From assembly GCF_001633165.1 (NCBI RefSeq), contig NZ_CP015418.1:1220501-1284500 (forward strand): a DNA stretch of 64,000 bases, given 5' to 3'. This document shows, piece by piece, positions 16,471 to 24,884 of the stretch; the stretch's first letter is position 1, and each line of letters starts with the position of its first letter. The position numbers were made by a program, and so were the translations under genes. The stretch is from Rhodovulum sulfidophilum DSM 1374 (lineage in GTDB: Bacteria; Pseudomonadota; Alphaproteobacteria; Rhodobacterales; Rhodobacteraceae). The notes beneath the pieces were generated by a model, which saw only the letters and a list, made by a program, of their open reading frames with translations, had not been told where the DNA came from and did no database searches.

Positions 16471-18877
16471 CGGCGAAAACCTTCAGCAGATGGACCGGAG
16501 CGAGGCGTGCCAGCCTCCAGGCGGGCCAGGCGGCGGCCAGCCCCGCCGCGATCAGTGCCAGCGCGCCGAGCCAGAGCCAGTCCTTGGGGAAAAGCTGCAT
16601 CGGCAGGCGCCAGCCGAAGGCCTCGACATTGATCACCGACAGCAGCACCCAGGCCAGAAGCAGCCCGACCGGCACCGCCAGCGCCATGGTCAGCAGCGCC
16701 AGCAGCACCGCGCGCAGCAGCTCCAGCCGGGCGAGGCGGCCGCGGGTCAGTCCCAGCGCCCAGACCGGGGCCAGCTGCGGCAGGCGCATGGTCGAGAGCG
16801 TGAGCAGGCTCATGAACATCGCAAAGCCCGCGACCCCCATGGTCAGCACGTTCAGCGCGGCGGTGACGGCGAAGGTGCGCTCGAACACCATCAGCGAGAC
16901 CTGCTTGACCTCCTGTTGCGAGATCATGTTGTCGGCGGGCAGGCCGAAATCGTCCTCGATGGCGCTGCGAAGGGCGGCCACATTGGCCGGATCGGTGCGG
17001 ATGGCATAGCGGCGGCGGTCGATCCCGGGATAAAGCGCCAGCAGATCGGCGATGCCGAGGATCGCCTGACCCTTGGTGTTGCCGTAATCGGCATAGACCC
17101 CGATCAGCGGCCGGGTCGCGCCGCCCGGAAGCGTCACCGGATCGCCGAGCTGCAGACCGGCGCGGCGCCAGAGCTGTTCGTTGACGATGACGCCCTTGCC
17201 CCGGGCAAGGCTTTTCCAGACCGAGGCATCGCCCCGGATCATCGGCCAGTTGTCGGGATAGGTGCGGTGATCGGCAACGCCGTAAACCTCGCCCGGACGG
17301 CCGAGCAGGGGGCCGTCGATCTTCCAGATCGGCAGCAGCGCCTCGGTACGGGGGGCCAGCCACTCGGCCAGGCGCCGGGCCTCCTCCTCGGTCCGGCCGG
17401 TGACGTAAAGCTCGGAGGGCAGCCGCTGGTCGAGCCAGGCGGTGAAGGCCAGCCGGAAGCTCGAGACCATGGTGCCGACGCCGATATTGGCCGAAAGCGC
17501 CAGCAGCAAGGCCATCAGCGCCAGCGACAGGCCCGGAAGCTGCTGTCGGGTATCGGCCCAGAACCACTGGGCGATCACGCCTTTCGACAGCCGCTCGCCC
17601 AGGGCCAGGGCCACGGCCAGCGCGCCCGGAAGCGCCAGCGCCGCGGCCAGCAAAAGCGCCCCCAGCAGGACGAAACCGCCCACCAGCCCCTCGCCCCTGA
17701 CGGCTGCCCCCAGCGCGATCAGCGCAAGCAGCCCGGCAAGCGCGGTCTGCCAGGCGAGGCTGCGGGCCGAGGCGCGGCTCCAGGCGCGGGGCTGGGCAGG
17801 GGCCAGAACCGGCATCCGCGACAGTCTCCAGAGGCTTTGCGCCGCCGCGATCCCGGCCCCGGCCAGCGCCATGCCAAGCCCCGCGACGGCCCATTCGGGG
17901 CGCAGCGACAGGCTGCCGGAGACGCTTGCGCCGTAAAGCCCGCGCAGCGTCGCCGCCACATCGGGCAGGAGCGCCGCGGCGATGACATAGCCAAGCGCGA
18001 TGCCCGCCAGTCCGGCGATCAGGGCAAAGCCCATGATCTCGGCCGCGAGCAGCCCCACCAGCAGGCGCAGCGGCAGGCCGAGCGCGCGAAGCGTGCGGAA
18101 GACCGGGCGGCGCTGTTCGAAGGCGAGGCCGATGGCGGAATGGACGATGAACAGCCCGACCGCGAAGGACAGGAAGCCGAAGGCGGTCAGGTTGAGATGA
18201 AAGCTGCCGGTCAGTGCGCCCATATCGGCCTGCTCGGCCGGGCTCTGGCGGATAAGCCCGGGCGCGATCTCGTCAAGCGGCCGCTGGCGCAACGGCTGTT
18301 CGGGCGCAAGCAGCAGGCGGCTGATCTCGCCCCCGGCCCGCAAAAGCCGCTGGGCGGTGCCGATATCGACCAGAAGCAGGCCCGGCGCCATCCCCGGGGC
18401 CGCGGCCAGCGGTGGCAGGCCGGGCGCGCCGATCCGGGTCAGCTCCTCGACGGTCTGGGGGGCGGCGAAGGCAAGGCCCTCGGCCGAAAGGAACGCCCCC
18501 GAGCGGCTTTCATCGGCGACGGCTTCGGGCAGGCTGCCCGCGGGCAGGGTGAAGGGATCGACCCCGAGAATGCGCAGCGGCACGCCCCGATGCGACCACC
18601 GCCCTTCGAGCACCGGCGAAACCAGCCAGCCCGCCCGGCGCAGGTCGAGAAAGACCTGCTGGCCGATATGCTGCCCGTCGCGGGCGACGAGGCTGTCCAG
18701 CCGGTCCTGCGCCAGCACCGCCGCGGCGCGGTCATAGCTTTGCCGCGCCTCGGCATTGATCGCCTGCACCCCCGACCAGAGCGCGGTCGCCAGCGCCAGC
18801 CCGAGGAAGAGCCCGGCCAGTTGCAGCGGGTGGCGTCGCCAATGCGACAGAAGCGCGGTAATGGCGGTCCGGATCAT
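16460..18877 (-). CDS. ABC transporter permease, FtsX-like, AttF/AttG type
   Basis: 805 residues: one N-terminal helix (LAGLFLGLALATALWSGV), a periplasmic domain to about residue 225, helices near 230-320 with FSAIGLAFEQRRPVF-like FtsX core (seen as HSAIGLAFEQRRPVFRTLRA), further helices at 325-345, 375-430 and 445-470, a second periplasmic domain, and three C-terminal helices. Its start overlaps the ATPase stop by four bases. The pair most likely moves a lipophilic or lipoprotein cargo, with the secreted AttH-like protein as partner. Confidence 0.87.
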   Translation of the reverse strand: MIRTAITALLSHWRRHPLQLAGLFLGLALATALWSGVQAINAEARQSYDRAAAVLAQDRLDSLVARDGQHIGQQVFLDLRRAGWLVSPVLEGRWSHRGVPLRILGVDPFTLPAGSLPEAVADESRSGAFLSAEGLAFAAPQTVEELTRIGAPGLPPLAAAPGMAPGLLLVDIGTAQRLLRAGGEISRLLLAPEQPLRQRPLDEIAPGLIRQSPAEQADMGALTGSFHLNLTAFGFLSFAVGLFIVHSAIGLAFEQRRPVFRTLRALGLPLRLLVGLLAAEIMGFALIAGLAGIALGYVIAAALLPDVAATLRGLYGASVSGSLSLRPEWAVAGLGMALAGAGIAAAQSLWRLSRMPVLAPAQPRAWSRASARSLAWQTALAGLLALIALGAAVRGEGLVGGFVLLGALLLAAALALPGALAVALALGERLSKGVIAQWFWADTRQQLPGLSLALMALLLALSANIGVGTMVSSFRLAFTAWLDQRLPSELYVTGRTEEEARRLAEWLAPRTEALLPIWKIDGPLLGRPGEVYGVADHRTYPDNWPMIRGDASVWKSLARGKGVIVNEQLWRRAGLQLGDPVTLPGGATRPLIGVYADYGNTKGQAILGIADLLALYPGIDRRRYAIRTDPANVAALRSAIEDDFGLPADNMISQQEVKQVSLMVFERTFAVTAALNVLTMGVAGFAMFMSLLTLSTMRLPQLAPVWALGLTRGRLARLELLRAVLLALLTMALAVPVGLLLAWVLLSVINVEAFGWRLPMQLFPKDWLWLGALALIAAGLAAAWPAWRLARLAPVHLLKVFADER

Positions 18878-19533
18878 GCCGCGAGCCGCCCGCCCGCAAG
18901 ATGCACGCGCCGCCCCAGCCGCGCGGCGAGCCGGGGCGAATGCGTGACCATCAGAAGCCCCGCGCCCGCCTCGGCCACCAGTTCGAGCATCAGCTCCATC
19001 ACCGCGTCGCCGGTGGCTTCGTCGAGATTGCCGGTGGGCTCGTCGGCCAGTAGCAGAGCGGGCCGGATCGCCAGCGCCCGGCCGATGGCCACGCGTTGCT
19101 GCTGGCCGCCCGAAAGCTGTTCGGGATAGCGCGACAGCAGCCCCGACAGACCGAGCCTGTCGGCCAGTTTCGCGGCCCGGTCCGGATCGTGACGGCCCGC
19201 CAGCCGGGCCTGGAAGGCGAGGTTCGCCGCCACGTCGAGCGAGGGGATCAGGTTGAACTGCTGGAAGACCAGCCCCACCGTCTCGCGCCGGAGCGCGGCG
19301 AGGCGGAGCTCGGAAGCGTGGGTCAGATCCTGCCCGGCAACCTCGATCCGGCCGCGATCGGCGCGGTCGAGCCCGGCGCAGAGGTGCAGAAGCGTGCTTT
19401 TGCCGGAACCGGATTCGCCGGTCAGCGCAACCGTCTCGCCGGGGGCGAGCGCGAGATCGACACCGCCCAGAACCTCGACCCGGGCGCCCCCGGTCTCGTA
19501 GCCCTTGCCGATGTCGGAAAGTGATAAGAGCAT
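18874..19533 (-). CDS. ABC transporter ATP-binding protein, AttE/LolD type
   Basis: 219 residues with Walker A LTGESGSGKST, Q-loop LVFQQFNLIPSLDVAANL, signature LSGGQQQRVAIGRALA, Walker B LLLADEPTGNLDEATG and VTHSPRLAARL. First gene of a four-gene minus-strand operon (ATPase, permease, AttH-like, FAD oxidoreductase) with overlaps or gaps under five bases throughout. Same ATPase class as the gene at 7537, so the window encodes two LolD-like systems. Confidence 0.92.
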   Translation of the reverse strand: MLLSLSDIGKGYETGGARVEVLGGVDLALAPGETVALTGESGSGKSTLLHLCAGLDRADRGRIEVAGQDLTHASELRLAALRRETVGLVFQQFNLIPSLDVAANLAFQARLAGRHDPDRAAKLADRLGLSGLLSRYPEQLSGGQQQRVAIGRALAIRPALLLADEPTGNLDEATGDAVMELMLELVAEAGAGLLMVTHSPRLAARLGRRVHLAGGRLAA

Positions 19534-19647
19534 GGGCCGCCTTCCCGTCTGCCTTGCCGTCCTGTCGCGCCTATCTAGCGCGTCGGGCGGGCGGGCACAG
19601 CCCCGTCCGGGCGGACCGGGTGCCGCAGACAGGGGTCGGCAGGGCGC

Positions 19648-19851
19648 TCAGTCGAAGACGGTGCCGGGTCGGATCCCGAGCCGCCTGAACAGGATCGCGG
19701 CGGGGCAGAAGCCCGTCACCGAGGCCTGCATCATGTTCAGGCCGACAAAGGCGGTCAGCAGGTACCAGAGGGGCGAGACCCAGGTGCCGAGGCCAAGCGA
19801 CAGAAGGATCATGCAGCCCGCGAACATCATCACGGCGCGGTCGAGGGTCAT
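19648..19851 (-). CDS. Small DUF2892 (YgaP-type) membrane protein
   Basis: 67 residues: MTLDRAVMMFAGCMILLSLGLGTW, a second hydrophobic stretch LWYLLTAFVGLNMMQASVTGFCP, and the typical SxTGFCPAAILFRRLGI end. DUF2892 is the membrane anchor found alone or after a rhodanese domain in YgaP. The Cys in TGFCP is conserved. It is divergent from the RcnR-like regulator across a 167-bp region, so the metal-responsive operator may touch both promoters. Confidence 0.83.
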   Translation of the reverse strand: MTLDRAVMMFAGCMILLSLGLGTWVSPLWYLLTAFVGLNMMQASVTGFCPAAILFRRLGIRPGTVFD

Positions 19852-19983
19852 GGCGGGTCTCCTTTTCGGGGCGGGCCTGTGTCCGGCCCGGACGGATCCA
19901 AGCTAGGCGCTGCCGAACATGAATTCAAGAAATGGAATTTGAACCTTGCCCGCGAGGCGGATTGATTTTCGGGCCGGTCCCTG

Positions 19984-20000
19984 ATAGGGGTACCCCCTAT
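19984..20000. promoter_or_regulatory. G-tract palindrome, candidate operator of the RcnR/DmeR-like regulator
   Basis: atagggg at 19984-19990 and its complement cccctat at 19994-20000 flank tac. CsoR/RcnR-family repressors bind AT-flanked G/C tracts of this shape. It sits 19 bases upstream of the regulator start and downstream of a TTGATT hexamer, where binding would block transcription of regulator and exporter. Confidence 0.7.
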
Positions 20001-20018
20001 ACCTATCGAGGCATATGA

Positions 20019-20291
20019 ATGTCGCATCTTACCAAGGACAAGCCGAAGCTCCTGGCGCGTGTGCGCCGTCTGAAGGGGCAGATCGAGGCGATCGAGCGGG
20101 CCATCGAGGCCGAGAAGGATTGCGGTGCGATCCTGCAACTCGTGGCCTCCGTGCGTGGTGCCACCGCCGGGCTGACCCAGGAACTGATCGAGGATCACCT
20201 GCGCCATCACGTCATTCTGGTCGAGGACGAGACCGGTCGTGAACAGGGCGGCGCGGAACTCGCCTCGGTTCTTCGCACCTATCTGAAATAG
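20019..20291 (+). CDS. dmeR: RcnR/DmeR-type Ni/Co-responsive repressor (CsoR family)
   Basis: A 90-residue all-helical repressor. It starts MSHLTKDKPKLLARVRRLKGQI, whose DNA-facing basic helix is family-typical (split: MSHLTKDKPK, ARVRRLKGQI). All four RcnR metal ligands are present at the same numbers: His3, Cys35, His60 and His64, which points to Ni(II)/Co(II) rather than Cu(I) (CsoR) or formaldehyde (FrmR). GAGG is seven bases before the ATG at 20019. The CDF exporter begins eight bases after the stop. The dmeR name follows rhizobial dmeRF and is inferred from this layout. Confidence 0.85.
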   Translation: MSHLTKDKPKLLARVRRLKGQIEAIERAIEAEKDCGAILQLVASVRGATAGLTQELIEDHLRHHVILVEDETGREQGGAELASVLRTYLK

Positions 20292-20299
20292 GCCGGATC

Positions 20300-21343
20300 A
20301 TGCATGACCACGCCCCCTCCGACAGCTCTCACCCTCCCCGCAACGACACCGGCGAGGCAGCAGCGCTTTGCCATCCGCGCGGTCCCGGCGGGCCCGACCA
20401 TGTGTTCCTCGGGGCCGATCACGACCGCAATGCGCGGCGGACCTGGCTGGTGATCGGCATCACCGCGACGATGATGGTGATCGAGATCGCGGCGGGCACG
20501 GTCTTCGGCTCGATGGCGCTGCTGGCCGATGGCTGGCACATGGCCACCCATGCCGCGGCGCTGTCCATTGCCGCGCTGTCCTACATGTTCGCCCGCCGTC
20601 ACGCCCATGATCCGCGCTTCACCTTCGGCACCGGCAAGCTGGGCGACCTGGCGGCCTTCGGCAGTGCGGTGGTGCTGGGCCTGGTCGCGCTTCTGATCGG
20701 CTGGGAGAGCCTCGTCCGGCTGGTGCATCCGGTCGGCATCCATTTCGGCGAGGCGATCCTCGTGGCCATTGTCGGTCTCGCGGTCAATATCGGCAGCGCG
20801 GTGCTGCTGCATCAGGGGCCGCACGCGCATGGTCCTCACGGGCACGACCACGACCACGGCCACGGGCACGGCGCGCATGCCGATGCCGACCATCACTCTC
20901 ACGGACATGCCCACCACCACGAGGTCGATAACAACCTGCGCGCCGCCTATCTGCATGTGCTGGCCGATGCGCTGACCTCGGTTCTGGCCATCGCGGCGCT
21001 GGTCGCGGGGCGCGCCTTCGGCTGGGTGTGGCTCGACCCGGTCATCGGGCTGCTGGGCGCGCTGCTGATCGCGCGTTGGTCCTTCGGGCTGATGCGCGAT
21101 TCTGGCGGGGTGCTGGTCGATTTCTTGCCGCGGTCCGAAACCCTGCCGCAGAAGATCCGTGAGGCCATCGAGACCGACGGCGCCCGGGTGGTCGACCTGC
21201 ATGTCTGGCAGCTCGGTCCCGGCCATCGCGGCGCCATCGTCGCGATCTCGGATGCCGATCCGCGCCCGGCCGCCGAATATCGCGGACGGCTGGCGCATCT
21301 GGGCCGCCTCTCGCATGTCACGATCGAGGTCGAGGCGGTCTGA
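20300..21343 (+). CDS. dmeF: Cation diffusion facilitator, DmeF-type Co/Ni/Zn exporter
   Basis: 347 residues, six predicted TM helices. SMALLADGWHMATHAAAL in TM2 is the DmeF-type signature, and HVLADALTS in TM5 supplies the HxxxD half of the transport site (His219, Asp223). A cytoplasmic loop at residues 171-207 carries about 18 histidines and should bind metal; the N terminus is also His-rich. The C-terminal domain ends with VVDLHVWQLGPGHRGAIVAI and THVTIEVE-like text (SHVTIEVEAV). Exports divalent metal using the proton gradient. In operon with the RcnR-like gene. Confidence 0.9.
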   Translation: MHDHAPSDSSHPPRNDTGEAAALCHPRGPGGPDHVFLGADHDRNARRTWLVIGITATMMVIEIAAGTVFGSMALLADGWHMATHAAALSIAALSYMFARRHAHDPRFTFGTGKLGDLAAFGSAVVLGLVALLIGWESLVRLVHPVGIHFGEAILVAIVGLAVNIGSAVLLHQGPHAHGPHGHDHDHGHGHGAHADADHHSHGHAHHHEVDNNLRAAYLHVLADALTSVLAIAALVAGRAFGWVWLDPVIGLLGALLIARWSFGLMRDSGGVLVDFLPRSETLPQKIREAIETDGARVVDLHVWQLGPGHRGAIVAISDADPRPAAEYRGRLAHLGRLSHVTIEVEAV

Positions 21344-21379
21344 ACCGCCCCGGCCTGCGCCGTCCGGCCAGGGCGCCGT

Positions 21380-23155
21380 TCAGAACGGGAAGAAAAGCGG
21401 GATCACCCCCACCGCCACCACCGCGAAGATGATGTTCAGCGGCAACCCCACCTTCAGGAAGTCGCGGAACCGGTAGCCGCCCGCGCCATAGACGAAGGTG
21501 TTGGTCTGATAGCCGATGGGGGTGGCGAAACTGGCCGAGGCCGCGAACATCACCGCCATGATGAAGGGCCGCGGATCGACGCCAAGCTGCACCGCCAGCC
21601 CGATCACGATGGGCCCGACCAGAACCGCCACCGCGTTGTTGCTGATCATCTCGGTCAGCGCGCTGGTCAGCACATAGACCGCGGCCAGGATCGCCAGCGG
21701 GCCGAACCCGCCCAGAAGCCCCACCACCCAGTCGACGATCAGCTGCGCGGTGCCGGTCTCTTCCATGCCCTTGCTGAGGCCCAGCATCCCGAAGATCAGG
21801 AACAGGATCCGCCAGTCGATGGCGTTGAAGGCCTCTTCGGGATCGACGCAGCGGGTCAGCATCACCGCAACCGCCCCGATCACCGCAAGCCCGGCAATGG
21901 GCATGACATCGAAGGCGGCGAGCCCCACGACCGCCATCATCGTGGCGATGGCGACGGGCGCCTTTGCCCGCCGCATCGGCCGTTCGGAGGGCGCCGACAG
22001 GTTCACCACCCCGCCATCCTCGACCAGCCGGCGCAGCCCTTCTGCGGGGCCTTCCAGCAGCAGTGTGTCGGCGAATTGCAGGCGGATGTCGTCGGTCCGC
22101 TCCGACAGGTTGCGGTCGGCGCGATGCACGGCCATGACATAGACGCCATAATTGCGCCGCAGCCGCAGCTCGCCCAGCGGCCGGCCGCGCAGGATCGAAT
22201 TCGGACCGATGCTGGCCTCGAGCGTCACGGTCTGGTCCGCGGTGACCGGTTCGACGCCCCGGTCCGAGAGGTCGCGGAACGCCACCTGGCCGTTTTCCTT
22301 CAGCCCGAGGATCTCGCCGGTTCCGGTTTTCAGGACCAGCCGGTCGCCGCGCTCCAGCTCCAGGTCGTCGAGGCGTCGCCGCATCGAGACCTCGCCCCGG
22401 ATCACGTCGAGGATGCGGGTTTCGGCGGTGTTGAAGGGCAGGTCGTCGAGCCGCTTGCCGATATAGCGCGACCCGGCCGGAATGAGCAGCCGGGCGAGAA
22501 ACCGGCGCCGGGTCTCGCGGCCGACCAGATGCGCCAGCGATTGCCGGTCGGGCAGCAGGAAGCGTCCGGCGATGGCCAGGTAGGCCATGCCCACCAGCAC
22601 GAAGATCATCCCCGGCAGGGTCATCTCGAACATCGAGATCGGCGGCTGGCCGGTCTCGCGCGCGACCCCGCTCATCAGGATGTTGGTCGAGGTGCCGACA
22701 AGGGTCAGCGTTCCGCCGAAGATCGCCGAGAAGGACAGCGGGATCAACATGCGCGAGGGCGCGACGCCCACGCTGGCGGCGACCGAGATCATCACTGGCG
22801 TCAGCAGGATCACGACCGGGGTGTTGTTCATGAAGGCCGAGGCCAGCACCGTCACGATCATCATAAGGAAGAGCGCGCGCAGATATGACCCTCCGGCCCG
22901 CGCGGTCATGAATTCGCCAAGCGTGGCCAGCACGCCTGTGCGTTCCAGCGCGGCCGAGATGATGAACATCATCGCGATGGTGATCGGCGCGCTGGAGCCG
23001 AACACGGTCAGGAAATCGCCGGTCCCGATGATCCCGGTGGCAAGCAATGCGGCCGAGGCCGCAAGCGCGGTCACTTCGGGCGGGTATGTTTCCTTGATGA
23101 AACTGAGAAAGACGATGGCAAGCAGGGCAAGAACGACGATCTGGTCGAGCGACAT
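21380..23155 (-). CDS. SLC13/DASS-family transporter with TrkA-C domains
   Basis: 591 residues. Membrane halves at about 1-195 and 405-591 flank a soluble region with two RCK_C (TrkA-C) modules, visible as RRRLDDLELERGDRLVLKTG and RLQFADTLLLEGPAEGL. The substrate and ion hairpins carry FMNNTPVVILLTPV with TLVGTSTNILMSG, and TEMISNNAVAVLVGP with ATPIGYQTNTFVYG. This is the citT/SLC13 permease layout seen in putative sulfate or dicarboxylate carriers. No neighbour identifies the substrate. Confidence 0.88.
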   Translation of the reverse strand: MSLDQIVVLALLAIVFLSFIKETYPPEVTALAASAALLATGIIGTGDFLTVFGSSAPITIAMMFIISAALERTGVLATLGEFMTARAGGSYLRALFLMMIVTVLASAFMNNTPVVILLTPVMISVAASVGVAPSRMLIPLSFSAIFGGTLTLVGTSTNILMSGVARETGQPPISMFEMTLPGMIFVLVGMAYLAIAGRFLLPDRQSLAHLVGRETRRRFLARLLIPAGSRYIGKRLDDLPFNTAETRILDVIRGEVSMRRRLDDLELERGDRLVLKTGTGEILGLKENGQVAFRDLSDRGVEPVTADQTVTLEASIGPNSILRGRPLGELRLRRNYGVYVMAVHRADRNLSERTDDIRLQFADTLLLEGPAEGLRRLVEDGGVVNLSAPSERPMRRAKAPVAIATMMAVVGLAAFDVMPIAGLAVIGAVAVMLTRCVDPEEAFNAIDWRILFLIFGMLGLSKGMEETGTAQLIVDWVVGLLGGFGPLAILAAVYVLTSALTEMISNNAVAVLVGPIVIGLAVQLGVDPRPFIMAVMFAASASFATPIGYQTNTFVYGAGGYRFRDFLKVGLPLNIIFAVVAVGVIPLFFPF

Positions 23156-23705
23156 CCGGACGGACCTTCCGATGGGCGCATTTATTCAATCAAAATACGA
23201 TAGGTTAGATCGGGTTTTTGTGGAAGCGGTTCGTTGGCGATGCGTCTGACCGCAGGGGGCGTTTTCCGGCATGGCCTTTTCCCGGTGACCGTTACCGGCG
23301 CTGGCGTGATATGACGTTCGGTCAGGCTCGAAAGCCGGGCAGGCCGGATGGCCGTGCGACGGGCAGCGTCGAGACGAGGCGGCGGAAGGCGTTCCGCAGC
23401 AGGGCGAGAGCCGCAGCGGGGCGCCCGTCCCGTCCGAGGTGTGGGGTGCTGCATGGCCCGGCAGGACGGCCCCTTCGGCCAGCATGTGGGGAAATGGGGC
23501 GGCAGCCGGAAGACCAGCATGAGGGCGTCGGCCAGCCGCCTCGCGCTCAGAACGATGTCGCGCGGACATCCGAAAACCCGCGGGGGCAGGGCCAGCCCGA
23601 CAGGGTGACGGGACGCCTTTCCAGCGCCGTCCGGGCGGGTTCCGGTGGCTTATCGCTGCCAGCGGCCCAGAGGCGGCTCCGGCTTTTCGGCGCGTGGCTA
23701 TCGCG
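23156..23705. other. Intergenic, no convincing gene
   Basis: The first 60 bases are AT-richer and should hold the SLC13 promoter. The rest has open frames on both strands, but their translations are Arg/Pro/Ala-rich, without domains or ribosome sites, as expected from GC-rich non-coding DNA. I find no RNA gene. Confidence 0.6.
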
Positions 23706-23885
23706 TTAGTGTCGCGCGCTCTGGCTTTGCCCGGCGGCCGAGGACGTCACGGTCCACAGGCTTTCGGGTGTCAGGATGAAGGCGAAGAGCCCCAGATAGG
23801 CGGTCAGAAAGATGATCAGGGCGCCCGCATTGCGCCGCCTCATCGTCACAAACCCGCCGAAACCCGCTCTCTGAGCTGGCTGCAT
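23706..23885 (-). CDS. Small single-TM protein, hypothetical
   Basis: 59 residues starting MQPAQRAGF, with an RRRN anchor then AGALIIFLTAYLGLFAFIL as one membrane helix, and a polar Ser/Gln tail. GGGGGA lies eight bases before the ATG at 23885. Coding is plausible from the hydrophobic segment and ribosome site, but I know no family. Confidence 0.4.
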   Translation of the reverse strand: MQPAQRAGFGGFVTMRRRNAGALIIFLTAYLGLFAFILTPESLWTVTSSAAGQSQSARH

Positions 23886-24163
23886 GGTGCGAATCCCCCA
23901 TTGTGGCCCGTTAAGTCTACAGGGCTCGTCGTGATAAATCCTCCCATCCTTCGCGGTTTCGGAGAAGAGAATTCCCCGGCCGGGGAGAGGGCTGCCCTCC
24001 GGAGGTCGCAAAAGCCTCGTGGTCAGCGCCGGGGCCTGACCGGCGGTTTCCGTTTAGGATATTGAATTTATGTGGTTTATTTATCTTTTCAGAGAGAGGG
24101 CATTGCGGTGGACAGCGGATTCCTCCGCTTGATCGGCGCCGGTTTCGTCCCTATTCGTGACAT

Positions 24164-24631
24164 ATGATCACCCAGAAGACAAAGTATGCCCTGAAGGCCA
24201 TGATCGCGCTTGCGGAAGAGGCCGCCGGGGCGGGTGAGGCGCTGACAATCGAGCAGATCTCGCAGCGCTCGGGCGCGCCCAAGCGGTTTCTGGAACATAT
24301 CCTGCTCGATCTAAAGCGCACGGGCTATCTCGGATCGCGCCGGGGCCGGTCGGGCGGCTATCTGCTGATCAAGGAGCCGCGTCAGGTCTCGATCGGCGAA
24401 TTGCTGCGCGAGGTGGACGGGCCGATCGCGCCGCTGCCCTGCCTGTCGCGCCGGGCCTATCAGCCCTGCGAGGATTGCGAGGACGAGGAAAGCTGCCGGA
24501 TCCGCAGGCTTTTCGGCCAGGTCTTCTACGCCTATCTGCTGCTGATCGAATCGCTGACCCTGGCCGATCTTCTGGAAAGCCCCGAGCGGATCGAACGGCT
24601 GGTGGCGGATGCCGCCCTGCCGCCCGTCTGA
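24164..24631 (+). CDS. Rrf2-family transcriptional regulator with four cysteines
   Basis: 155 residues. The winged helix spans residues 1-70 (MITQKTKYALKAMIALAEEA, then GAPKRFLEHILLDLKRTGYL and RGRSGGYLL). The ligand region has Cys93, Cys102, Cys105 and Cys111 (PCLSRRAYQPCEDCEDEESC), placed like the three Fe-S cysteines of IscR and RirA plus one more. It probably senses Fe-S status, iron, NO or redox state. It stands alone, preceded by an AT-rich stretch (24056-24095) that could be its promoter; no strong ribosome site is visible. Confidence 0.85.
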   Translation: MITQKTKYALKAMIALAEEAAGAGEALTIEQISQRSGAPKRFLEHILLDLKRTGYLGSRRGRSGGYLLIKEPRQVSIGELLREVDGPIAPLPCLSRRAYQPCEDCEDEESCRIRRLFGQVFYAYLLLIESLTLADLLESPERIERLVADAALPPV

Positions 24632-24833
24632 GGGCCCGGCCTTTCCGCTGATCCTTCCCTGTGCTTGCGACTGAGCCCATTCCCGGGTGTCGACGATCAC
24701 GGTCGCGAGGTTCGAGGGGGGGCGGTCGATCCCGGTTACGGTCGAGGACAGGTCCTGACGAGCTTGGGGCTGGCCAGGGCGCTGTCCTCGTCCAGCTTAC
24801 CCCGTCCCGGTCGCCACAGATCGCGTAGCGGCA
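24632..24833. other. Decayed segment beside the galE stub
   Basis: No intact gene. On the minus strand the sequence past the galE break has a coherent but unassigned frame reading LDEDSALASPKLV then a stop near 24727. It may be the edge of whatever replaced the rest of galE. Confidence 0.4.
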
Positions 24834-24880
24834 TGCGAACCGATATAGCCCGCGCCGCCCGTCACCAGGACATGCGCCAT
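24834..24880 (-). pseudogene. galE: galE 5' stub (UDP-glucose 4-epimerase), truncated
   Basis: Starting with ATG at 24880, four bases after the galU stop, the frame reads MAHVLVTGGAGYIGSHA, the diagnostic NAD-binding start of GalE. Homology stops there: the next residues (ATRSVATGTG) are unrelated and a stop follows at codon 28. About 310 codons are missing. A galU-galE operon has therefore lost galE by deletion or rearrangement at about 24834. Confidence 0.75.
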
Positions 24881-24884
24881 CGCC

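Noticed and set aside
16391..19129. 912-codon plus-strand open frame
   Set aside because: Antisense to the att-like permease and ATPase; His/Gln/Arg-rich shadow composition.
23218..23709. 163-codon plus-strand ORF in the gap before the small membrane protein
   Set aside because: Arg/Gly/Pro-rich, no domain or ribosome site; overlaps other equally long shadow frames.
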